Positions 17,707-25,013 of a stretch of DNA of 64,000 nucleotides are shown here, one piece after another. The notes under the pieces were generated by a model. It saw only the letters and a list, made by a program, of their open reading frames with translations, was not told the origin of the DNA and ran no database searches. Source of the DNA: Halotia branconii CENA392 (GTDB lineage Bacteria > Cyanobacteriota > Cyanobacteriia > Cyanobacteriales > Nostocaceae); NCBI RefSeq assembly GCF_029953635.1, contig NZ_CP124543.1:4567455-4631454 (forward strand). The letters run 5' to 3'. Position 1 is the stretch's first letter. Each line of letters starts with the position of its first letter. The position numbers and the translations under genes were made by a program.

Positions 17707-17784
17707 AGGCAAGGGAGCAGGGGGCAGGGGGCAGGGAGACAAGGCTACAGTTTACATTAAGTTTCTTAAACTGTGATGCCGCAT

Positions 17785-18025
17785 CGCCTTATAACTTGAT
17801 TGCATCGCCTTACAACTTGATTGTATTGCTCTGCAACTTGATTGTATTGCTCTACAACTTGAATACATCGCCTTACAACTCGATTGTATTGTTCTACAAC
17901 TTGAATGCATCGCCTTACAACTTGATTGTATTGCTCTACACCTTGAATGCATCGCCTTACAACTTGATTGTATTGCTCTACACCTTGAATGCATCGCCTT
18001 ACACCTTGATTACATCGCCTTGCAA
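17785..18025. repeat. 21-bp tandem repeat array, about 11.5 units
   Basis: Units such as CGCCTTACAACTTGATTGTAT alternate with TGCTCTACAACTTGAATGCAT at a strict 21-bp period. Because 21 is a multiple of three, ORFs stay open on both strands, but their starts are TTG or lack ribosome sites and the products are simple repeats; I do not call them genes. A related 21-bp array is at 35409-35648. Confidence 0.9.
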
Positions 18026-18320
18026 AAATTAACTTACTCTGAGTTACACAGTAACTCTAAAATACTTCTGTGTACATGGTAGCTCCGCGCCGGAGAGGAG
18101 TTGGGGAGAGGTTTATCGAAACTCACGTTAATAACATTTTTGCAAAAGTGTATCCAGCCTAATCAGGTTTACAGATTTTGACTTAATAATGTATGTTAAA
18201 TTTTGCACTTTGTCTAACATATATAGCTGTTACCAAATAGTTTAGGACATAAGCTGATAATAAAACCCTGATACCAAGAGACTTTTAAGCCTATTCCCTG
18301 TTATATATAATTATTCACCG

Positions 18321-19538
18321 ATGAAAAATTCTATTACTTGCACAACAGCATTATTATCTACTTGTGTTTTGCTACTAACAGCCTGTGGTGGCGGCACTAA
18401 TACTGGCGCAAGTTCTACAACTAACACCTCAGGAACAACATCAACCGCTATTCCGATTGGGATTGCTGTTGCCCAAACTAGCAACGTAGCTTTACTTGGT
18501 CAAGAAGAAGTTGCTGGTGCAAAAATTGCTGAAAAGTATTTTAACGACAAAGGTGGTATTAACGGTACTCCAGTTAAATTAGTGTTTCAAGACACTGGCG
18601 GCGATGAAGCGGGAGCAATTAACGCTTTTCAAACTTTAATTAATAAAGATAAAGTTGTTGGGATTGTAGGGCCAACTTTATCACAACAAGCTTTTAGTGC
18701 TGACCCTGTTGCCGAACGCGCTAAAGTACCCGTGATTGGCCCATCAAATACTGCCAAGGGAATACCTGAAATAGGTGATTATGTTGCTCGTGTCTCAGCA
18801 CCAGTTTCTATCGTTGCTCCTAATTCAGTCAAAGCAGCACTTAAACAAAATCCTAACATCAAAAAAGTTGCTGTTTTCTATGCCCAAAATGACGCTTTTA
18901 GCAAATCTGAAACTGAGATTTTCCAAAAAACAGTTAAAGACCAAAATCTGGAATTAGTTACTGTACAAAAGTTTCAAACCAGCGATACAGATTTTCAAAG
19001 CCAAGCTACCAACGCTCTTAACCTTAAACCAGATTTAGTGATTATTTCTGGCTTGGCTGCTGATGGTGGTAACTTAATACGACAATTGCGAGAATTAGGT
19101 TATAAAGGTTTGATTGTTGGTGGCAATGGTCTTAATACCTCAAATGTATTAACAGTTTGTAAAGCATCTTGTGATGGAGTGTTGATTGCTCAAGCTTACA
19201 GTCCAGAATACTTAAGTGAAATTAACACAGCCTTTCGCAAAGCTTATACTAACCAATATAAGAAAGAACCACCTCAATTTACAGCCCAAACTTTTGCCGC
19301 AGTGCAAGTATATGTTGAAGCTCTCCAGGCTTTAGATAAAAAGAGCAAAGTCAACAAATTACAGTTACCACAATTGCGAACACAACTGAATACACAAGTA
19401 TTAGCTGGTAAATACAATACACCGTTGGGTGAAATTGCTTTTACCCCAGTTGGTGAAGTTGTGCAAAAAGATTTTTATGTAGCTCAAATCAAAATGGATA
19501 AAGATGGAAGTAAGGGTAAATTTGCATTTTTGAAATAG
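18321..19538 (+). CDS. Branched-chain/neutral amino acid ABC transporter substrate-binding lipoprotein (LivK type)
   Basis: A 405-residue exported lipoprotein: signal helix followed by the lipobox LLTAC (Cys22), a low-complexity Ser/Thr linker, then a type I periplasmic-binding fold (IPIGIAVAQTSNVALLGQEEVAGAKIAEKYF, GIVGPTLSQQAFSADPVAERAKVPVIGPSNTA, VAVFYAQNDAFSKSETE). It would capture an amino acid or similar ligand and hand it to a membrane permease, probably the LivH-type protein 317 bp downstream. The ligand is not predictable; neutral amino acids are typical of NatB-like cyanobacterial relatives. Leader 18033-18320 is A+T-rich with no clear operator. Confidence 0.93.
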   Translation: MKNSITCTTALLSTCVLLLTACGGGTNTGASSTTNTSGTTSTAIPIGIAVAQTSNVALLGQEEVAGAKIAEKYFNDKGGINGTPVKLVFQDTGGDEAGAINAFQTLINKDKVVGIVGPTLSQQAFSADPVAERAKVPVIGPSNTAKGIPEIGDYVARVSAPVSIVAPNSVKAALKQNPNIKKVAVFYAQNDAFSKSETEIFQKTVKDQNLELVTVQKFQTSDTDFQSQATNALNLKPDLVIISGLAADGGNLIRQLRELGYKGLIVGGNGLNTSNVLTVCKASCDGVLIAQAYSPEYLSEINTAFRKAYTNQYKKEPPQFTAQTFAAVQVYVEALQALDKKSKVNKLQLPQLRTQLNTQVLAGKYNTPLGEIAFTPVGEVVQKDFYVAQIKMDKDGSKGKFAFLK

Positions 19539-19770
19539 ATAAGAATTGGGCATGGAGAAGAGGAATTGGGGCAGGGTGCGGGGCGCAAGGGGGATAAAGA
19601 GGAGGAATTAGGGCAGAAGAGAAGTGCGGTCTTGGGGAGCCAGTCCGCCCTTGCGGTTTCCCGACTTGAAGGAACTGGCGTGTCTCCCCAAGTGGAGCAA
19701 CTTCGGCGTACGGGGTGCAGAGGTAAGTTAAGAAAATGCCTTGAATTTGTACCTAATCTTTAATCTTTCT

Positions 19771-19846
19771 GCTCTCCTGCTCCCTGCCCCCTGCTCCCCT
19801 GCTTTTCCTAGCCCCTAGCCCCTAGTCCCTAGTCCCTAGCCCCTAA
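19771..19846 (+). repeat. Compound STRR (CTGCTCC then CCCCTAG)
   Basis: About five degenerate copies of a CTGCTCC-type heptamer, then six of CCCCTAG/TCCCTAG, ending eight bases before the permease start. The gap 19539-19854 also has an inverted segment around CTTGGGGAGCCAGT/CTCCCCAAG; the ORF drawn across it is repeat-derived. Confidence 0.8.
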
Positions 19847-19854
19847 TTATTTAC

Positions 19855-20805
19855 ATGGATTTCAGTCTGCTTTTACAACAATTATTAAATGGGTTATCCA
19901 TCGGCAGCGTTTATGCAATTTTTGCCTTGGGTTATACTTTGGTGTACTCTATTTTGGGTATTATCAATTTAGCTCATGGAGCAATTTTTACTTTAGGTGC
20001 ATATTTTACTTATGCACTGATGGGTGGTACTTTTGGATTTAATGGCTTGCTAGCTAATGCCACAATACCTATAAAATTGCCGTTTGCTATAGCCTTGATT
20101 TTAGGTAGCACCTTAGCAGGATTAGTGGGCATAGCAATTGAACGTATTGCTTTTCAACCTTTACGTCGCCGAGGTTCTGACCCTTTGCTAACTGTTGTTT
20201 CGAGCTTGGGGGTAGCAGTAGTAATTGTTAACGTCATCCAATATTTAGTAGGCGCAGAAAGTTACACATTTCCAGCTAATACTTACGGTAATTTACCACC
20301 TGCGATTAACTTTGGCAGTCCAGAACAACCAATACCGATTCGTAGCGTGCAAGTGGTGATTTTTGTCGTTTCTATGATAATTGTATCTCTTCTCACCTAT
20401 TTTATTACTCGTACTAAATATGGTAAAGCAATCCAAGCGATCGCAGAAGATCCTATCACTGCTAGTTTATTAGGAATTAACAGCGATCGCTTTATTGTGC
20501 TGACATTTTTTATCAGCAGTTTCTTAGCAGGATTAGCAGGAACATTGGTAGCTTCTAGTGTTAGCATTGCTGGCCCATATTTTGGTATAGGCTTTGGCTT
20601 GCGGGGTCTAGCAGTGATTGTCTTGGGTGGTTTAGGTAGCATTCCTGGCGCAGTATTGGGAGGATTACTAATTGGATTAGTAGAGGCCTTCGTTCCTGCG
20701 GAATATTCTGGTTATAAAGATGCCGTAGCCTTTGGAATTTTATTTATCATGCTGTTAGTTAGACCCCAAGGCTTGCTAGGACGACGGTTTATTCAAAAAG
20801 TATAA
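19855..20805 (+). CDS. Branched-chain/neutral amino acid ABC transporter permease (LivH type)
   Basis: A 316-residue inner-membrane subunit with about eight helices. The LivH signature is clear: LNGLSIGSVYAIFALGYTLVYSI then LGIINLAHGAIFTLGAYF at the N-terminus, IERIAFQPLRRRGSDPLL (about 95-112), the cytoplasmic loop IQAIAEDPITASLLGI (about 192-207) that contacts the ATPase, and GLGSIPGAVLGGLLIGLVEAF (about 258-278). It forms the translocation path with a LivM partner and two ATPases, which are not in this window; scattered subunit genes are known for the cyanobacterial N-I (NatABCDE) system. The strand and order fit pairing with the upstream binding protein. Confidence 0.93.
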   Translation: MDFSLLLQQLLNGLSIGSVYAIFALGYTLVYSILGIINLAHGAIFTLGAYFTYALMGGTFGFNGLLANATIPIKLPFAIALILGSTLAGLVGIAIERIAFQPLRRRGSDPLLTVVSSLGVAVVIVNVIQYLVGAESYTFPANTYGNLPPAINFGSPEQPIPIRSVQVVIFVVSMIIVSLLTYFITRTKYGKAIQAIAEDPITASLLGINSDRFIVLTFFISSFLAGLAGTLVASSVSIAGPYFGIGFGLRGLAVIVLGGLGSIPGAVLGGLLIGLVEAFVPAEYSGYKDAVAFGILFIMLLVRPQGLLGRRFIQKV

Positions 20806-20832
20806 ATAGATAAGTTCAAAATCCTGATGTAG

Positions 20833-20852
20833 AGACGCGATTTATCGCGTCT
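20833..20852. terminator. 8-bp hairpin after the permease gene
   Basis: AGACGCGA, loop TTTA, TCGCGTCT, 27 bases after the permease stop. There is no T run, so it may be a repeat copy that protects or weakly terminates the transcript. It resembles a short palindrome common in Nostocales intergenic DNA. Confidence 0.5.
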
Positions 20853-20978
20853 TCAAATTCCCAGGTGAGGAAACCCCTACTGCCTATCTGCCGATTGAGA
20901 CTTTCCCCAATTTGTTAGACTTAACAAACCAGGATTTTTCAGTCAAATCTCTGATAACGCCAGCAGACGAGGCTATCC

Positions 20979-22451
20979 ATGCTTACAAGTACGCTACTTC
21001 TCTCAAACCAACTTCCCACCCTCCAATATTCCTCCACACCAGAACGATTCGATGAAACCTGGGAAGCCCCCTTGGCTACCCTTTTAGGACTCGGACGCGC
21101 TGCTGGGGCTGACTTTATTGAATTTTTCTTAGAACGTCGCAACTATATTAGTTGTCTTGCAGAAGACGACGCTATTACAAGTATTTCACCAAGTTTAGCT
21201 ACAGGTGCAGGAGTTAGAGTCTTTCGTGGCAAAGCCGATTGCTACGTTAGTACAAATAACCTTTCGTTTTCCGGATTGAAAACTGCCTTAGAAAAGGGTC
21301 TTTCCATCTTAGGTTTACATTTACCTGCACCTAGTAATTTTATACCAGAAATTAATTTAGAATTACTGAGAGACTACGCTACTAAACGAGGCAAAGATGG
21401 CTGGCTACCTCTGTGTAGTTCTATCCGAGAAATGGGAGAAGTTCTCCTTGACGGTACTGCCCACCTCAAACGAAAAGCTAGCCACGTCCAATCGCGCCGC
21501 GCTACCTATTTTCGGGATTGGCAAGAAGTTTTAGTCGCTGCCAGTGACGGCACTTTTGCTCGTGACATTCGCCTCACTCAATCTGTAGGATTCAACCTTT
21601 TGTGTGCAGATGGTGCAAATCGTGCCTCCATTGGTGAACGCGCTGGTAATACTAGCGATGCTAACTTCCTGAGAACTTGGGATTATCAACAAGCATCCGA
21701 GCAAATCGCAGAATCTGCTGGCAAAATGCTTTACGCAGATTATGTAGAATCAGGCACTTACCCCATTATTATGGCTAATCACTTTGGGGGAGTCATCTTT
21801 CATGAAGCTTGTGGACATTTGCTAGAAACCACTCAAATTGAACGCAAAACCACACCCTTCGCCGATAAAAAAGGTGAAAAAATTGCCCACGAAAGCCTAA
21901 CAGCCTGGGATGAAGGACGAGCAGAAAATGCCTTCGGTACAATTGACATGGATGACGAAGGTATGCCAGCTCAAAGAACTTTATTAATTGAAAAAGGTGT
22001 TCTCAAAAACTTTTTAGCAGATAGAGCAGGTTCTTCGCGTACCGGACATCCCAGAACTGGAAGTGGTCGTCGCCAGAATTATACTTTCGCTGCTGCTAGC
22101 CGGATGCGTAATACCTATATTGCTACTGGCGAACATACAAATGAAGATTTGTTTGCCTCTATTGATAAAGGTATTTACTGTAAAAAAATGGGTGGTGGTA
22201 GTGTTGGTGCTACTGGTCAATTTAACTTCGGTGTCGATGAAGCTTACCTAATTGAGAATGGCAAAATCACTAAACCGCTAAAAGGAGCCATCCTCATCGG
22301 TGAAGCCAAAGAAATTATGAATAAAATTTCTATGTGTTCTCAAGATTTGGAACTTGCACCTGGATTTTGCGGTTCTGTAAGTGGCAGTATCTACACCACA
22401 GTCGGTCAACCCCACATCAAAGTAGATTCAATTACCGTCGGTGGACGCTAA
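20979..22451 (+). CDS. tldD: TldD-family metalloprotease subunit
   Basis: 490 residues. TldD forms a heterodimer with TldE/PmbA and degrades unfolded peptides; in enterobacteria it matures microcin B17 and degrades CcdA. The zinc site is visible as HEACGH (about residue 274, the HExxxH motif), followed by GHLLETTQIE; the C-terminal half has SGRRQNYTFAAASRMRNTYI and GGSVGATGQFNFGVDEAYLI. Start at ATG 20979 gives an N-terminus MLTSTLLLSNQLPTLQYSST. Eighty-eight bases separate it from tldE, so the pair is very likely an operon. Its natural substrates in cyanobacteria are unknown; no RiPP precursor was seen nearby. Confidence 0.93.
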   Translation: MLTSTLLLSNQLPTLQYSSTPERFDETWEAPLATLLGLGRAAGADFIEFFLERRNYISCLAEDDAITSISPSLATGAGVRVFRGKADCYVSTNNLSFSGLKTALEKGLSILGLHLPAPSNFIPEINLELLRDYATKRGKDGWLPLCSSIREMGEVLLDGTAHLKRKASHVQSRRATYFRDWQEVLVAASDGTFARDIRLTQSVGFNLLCADGANRASIGERAGNTSDANFLRTWDYQQASEQIAESAGKMLYADYVESGTYPIIMANHFGGVIFHEACGHLLETTQIERKTTPFADKKGEKIAHESLTAWDEGRAENAFGTIDMDDEGMPAQRTLLIEKGVLKNFLADRAGSSRTGHPRTGSGRRQNYTFAAASRMRNTYIATGEHTNEDLFASIDKGIYCKKMGGGSVGATGQFNFGVDEAYLIENGKITKPLKGAILIGEAKEIMNKISMCSQDLELAPGFCGSVSGSIYTTVGQPHIKVDSITVGGR

Positions 22452-22462
22452 ATAATTCTTCG

Positions 22463-22505
22463 TATCTTCGTGTCTTCGTGGTTGATACACAAAGACACAA
22501 AGATA
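22463..22505. repeat. Inverted repeat between tldD and tldE
   Basis: TATCTTCGTGTCTTCGTG is inverted after a 7-base loop as CACAAAGACACAAAGATA, 18-bp arms with two C-A mismatches. It could form an mRNA hairpin between the two cistrons. The same GTGTCTT(A/C)GTG theme occurs at 48835-48875. Confidence 0.7.
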
Positions 22506-22539
22506 AAACTTTTCGCGTTACAAAATTAAAAAATTGACT

Positions 22540-23880
22540 ATGCCGAATATCAACGAAATTGCCAGTTATGCCAAGGACAATGCTAATAAACTTGGCATCA
22601 AAAAATTCGATGTTTATGGCTCAACAGTAGATGAAACCAGTGTCCAAGTAGACCAAGGTGAGCCAAAACAAGTTAAAGCTTCAAATCGTTCTGGTGTGAC
22701 TGTTCGTGTCTGGAATGAAGATAATACAATGGGTGTTACCAGTACTACAGATGTAGACCCCAAAGGATTGGAATTAGCTTTAAAAACAGCTTATGAAGCT
22801 AGTTTTTTTGGCGTTAAAGAAAATGTTCCTGATTTTAGTCCAGAAGCCACTATTCCTATCCCAAATACACCTGACGACAAATCACCCCAAGCACCTGTTT
22901 CAGAACTGATATCAAAACTTTTGCTGGCAGAACAAGAATTATTGATATTTCATCCAGCAATCAAGGGTGTGCCTTACAACGGCTTAGCGCAAAGAGACAT
23001 TGACAGATTCTATCTTAATAGTGAAGGTGCAGCTAGAACCGAATCTCATTCTTTGGCATCAGTTTATCTTTACAGCAAAACTGAAGAAGAAGGCAAAAAA
23101 CCACGCAGTGCAGGTGCTTTTAGAATCAACCAAAGTTTAGATAATTTAGATATTCATGGTTGTATTAAAGAAACGGCCGATAAAACTATCAGTCATTTAA
23201 ACTATGAGAAAATTAAGACTGGTAAATATCGCGTTGTTTTCTCTCCGGAAGCCTTCTTAAGCCTTTTGGGTGCTTTTTCTAACTTGTTCAATGCTCAAAG
23301 CATTTTGGACAAACAAAGTTTATCTACTCCTGATGATTTAGGAAAGCAAATTGCTTCTTCTTTAATCTCAGTATGTGATGATGCATTGCATCCTGCTAAT
23401 GTAGGGGCAGAAAGTTTTGATGGTGAAGGAACTCCCACTCGCAAAGTTTCATTAATTGAAAACGGCATTTTAACGGGCTTTCTTCATAGTGCCGGGACTG
23501 CTAAAAGAATGAATGCCAAGCCTACAGGCAACGCAAGTATTGGTGCAAAGGTCAGCATCAGTCCCAATTTTTATCACGTCTTTGCGGCAAAAAATTCCGA
23601 GCAGGAGTTAAGTCTAGAAACTGCTGAAAATGTAGTTTTTATCGATGACTTACAAGCTCTCCATGCAGGAGTTAAATCCTTACAAGGCTCTTTTTCTCTG
23701 CCTTTCGATGGTTGGATAGTTAACAAAGGTGTTAAAACAAGCATTGAATCAGCAACAGTTGCTGGTGATTTCTTAGAACTTCTCAAGTCAATTATTTATG
23801 TGGAAAAAGAAGTTGAGTTAACGCCAGGAGGAGTTGCTCCCAGAATTTGGATTGATGAATTGTCAATTACAGGAGATTAA
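22540..23880 (+). CDS. tldE: TldE/PmbA-family protein
   Basis: 446 residues from ATG 22540; a TTG two codons earlier is also in frame. It is the non-catalytic partner of TldD: it shares the fold but lacks HExxxH. Recognisable segments are VYGSTVDETSVQVDQGEPKQ at the N-terminus, GVTVRVWNEDNTMGVTSTTD (about 48-67), and the C-terminal GFLHSAGTAKRMNAKPTGNAS (about 310-330) with GGVAPRIWIDELSITGD at the end. The TldD/E heterodimer is cytosolic. Second gene of the operon. Confidence 0.93.
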   Translation: MPNINEIASYAKDNANKLGIKKFDVYGSTVDETSVQVDQGEPKQVKASNRSGVTVRVWNEDNTMGVTSTTDVDPKGLELALKTAYEASFFGVKENVPDFSPEATIPIPNTPDDKSPQAPVSELISKLLLAEQELLIFHPAIKGVPYNGLAQRDIDRFYLNSEGAARTESHSLASVYLYSKTEEEGKKPRSAGAFRINQSLDNLDIHGCIKETADKTISHLNYEKIKTGKYRVVFSPEAFLSLLGAFSNLFNAQSILDKQSLSTPDDLGKQIASSLISVCDDALHPANVGAESFDGEGTPTRKVSLIENGILTGFLHSAGTAKRMNAKPTGNASIGAKVSISPNFYHVFAAKNSEQELSLETAENVVFIDDLQALHAGVKSLQGSFSLPFDGWIVNKGVKTSIESATVAGDFLELLKSIIYVEKEVELTPGGVAPRIWIDELSITGD

Positions 23881-23935
23881 AGTTATAAGTTATGAGTTTT
23901 TATGCAAAACTCATAACTACTTACTATGTTTATTA

Positions 23936-24382
23936 TCATTCTTCTCCACCAACACCAAGGGTTATATCCAAACCATCAGCACCACTGACATCTGTACCAA
24001 TCATTACAGCACCGTCTACCTGAGCATTGTATAACTGAGCATCGCTCAAATCAGCATTGATTAAATTGGCATTATTGAAAGTAGTACCACTAGCAAAAGC
24101 TTCGGTTAAATTAGCCCCTTGTAAATTAGCCCCTTGTAAATCAGCACCTTCTAAGTTAGCAGCTTCCAAGTTGGCATTTTTCAAGTTAGCATTTCTTAAA
24201 TCAGCACCAATCAAATGTGCCCCTCTGAGATTAACACCTTGTAGATTGCATCCATAACAAGCTCTGGTTGCTATTAAGCGTTTTACTTGTTGGCTCTGAC
24301 TTTCGGCGACCTCAGCCCTTAAAGGAGCAGCTAGAGCAATGGTACTGAGTAAAGCTGTGGCTGTCAAAAATATCGATTTCAT
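23936..24382 (-). CDS. Exported small pentapeptide-repeat protein
   Basis: 148 residues with a signal peptide (MKSIFLTATALLSTIALAAPLRAE, likely cleaved after LRA), the sequence RLIATRACYGCNLQGVNLRG, and about twelve pentapeptides (AHLIGADLRNANLKNANLEAANLEG...). The CYGCNL element with two Cys at the start of the coil is typical of secreted cyanobacterial pentapeptide proteins and could form a disulfide. Predicted in the periplasm or thylakoid lumen. Convergent with tldE, 55 bp apart. Confidence 0.88.
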   Translation of the reverse strand: MKSIFLTATALLSTIALAAPLRAEVAESQSQQVKRLIATRACYGCNLQGVNLRGAHLIGADLRNANLKNANLEAANLEGADLQGANLQGANLTEAFASGTTFNNANLINADLSDAQLYNAQVDGAVMIGTDVSGADGLDITLGVGGEE

Positions 24383-24562
24383 GATTTATTTATTATTTAC
24401 CTTCAACATTTGTATGAGATAAAGTTAAGTATTCAACCTCATACCGCCCCATAATCGCAAATTCTCGATATTCTGTCTTCATACGATGGGCAGAATTTAC
24501 TGATTAAAAAATCAACTGTAAGATTACTCCTTCAGTTAGAGCGAGGAATATCGAATTATGTC

Positions 24563-24645
24563 ATTACTTACGCAAAATCATGGGAAAACTAACCGCAAAG
24601 ATACAAAGTTAAGAGGGGTTCAGAGAGTTCTTGCATAAGTCCTAA
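24563..24645. mobile_element. MITE-like element with ACTTACGCAA ends, copy 1
   Basis: Left end ATTACTTACGCAAAA; right end, read inversely, AGGACTTATGCAAGAACTC. The interior has the motif ACCGCAAAGATACAAAG. An obvious relative is at 39423-39507. No coding capacity. Confidence 0.6.
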
Positions 24646-25013
24646 AATATTCTCAAAGGTGTTTTTGAACTTCAATTTAGGTAAAAGAAAGGCTTTGAGA
24701 ATTATTTTATGTCATTTTTAATCAATAATTTTAATAGTAAAATGATGACAATTGGACATGAAAATACTAAGTATAATTAAGTCCAACAAATATCTATATT
24801 TATAACTTGCTAAGATTTATTATAATTTAACTAAAGGCAGAGTTTCTCATAATTAACAAAAGCTAAATAAGTTTATTGAAACCATAACTTTAAGTATAAA
24901 ACTAAATCCGATAAAAGCGATTACCAGTAATGCTTTAAGCAACAAAAATACGGTAAGCTTTTATAGCTCAACTCTAACAAAAATTTTCCTATGATTAAGG
25001 GGAGATCATCTCA
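24646..25013. other. A+T-rich upstream region of acnB, no gene seen
   Basis: About 370 bases without a plausible ORF or strong hairpin. It must carry the acnB promoter; the only translation signal seen is AAGGGGAGA about 10 bases before the ATG at 25014. Confidence 0.6.

Noticed and set aside
17752..18032. ORFs on both strands across the 21-bp repeat array
   Set aside because: They exist because the repeat period is a multiple of three; starts are poor and the products are monotonous.
19566..19763. 65-residue ORF before the LivH-type gene
   Set aside because: It is made of STRR and inverted-repeat DNA and has biased composition.
22534..22539. TTG start for tldE
   Set aside because: The ATG at 22540 is two codons later and fits the expected N-terminus.
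20979..23880. TldD/TldE as part of a RiPP cluster
   Set aside because: No precursor peptide, cyclodehydratase or exporter is nearby; the pair is a common housekeeping operon.
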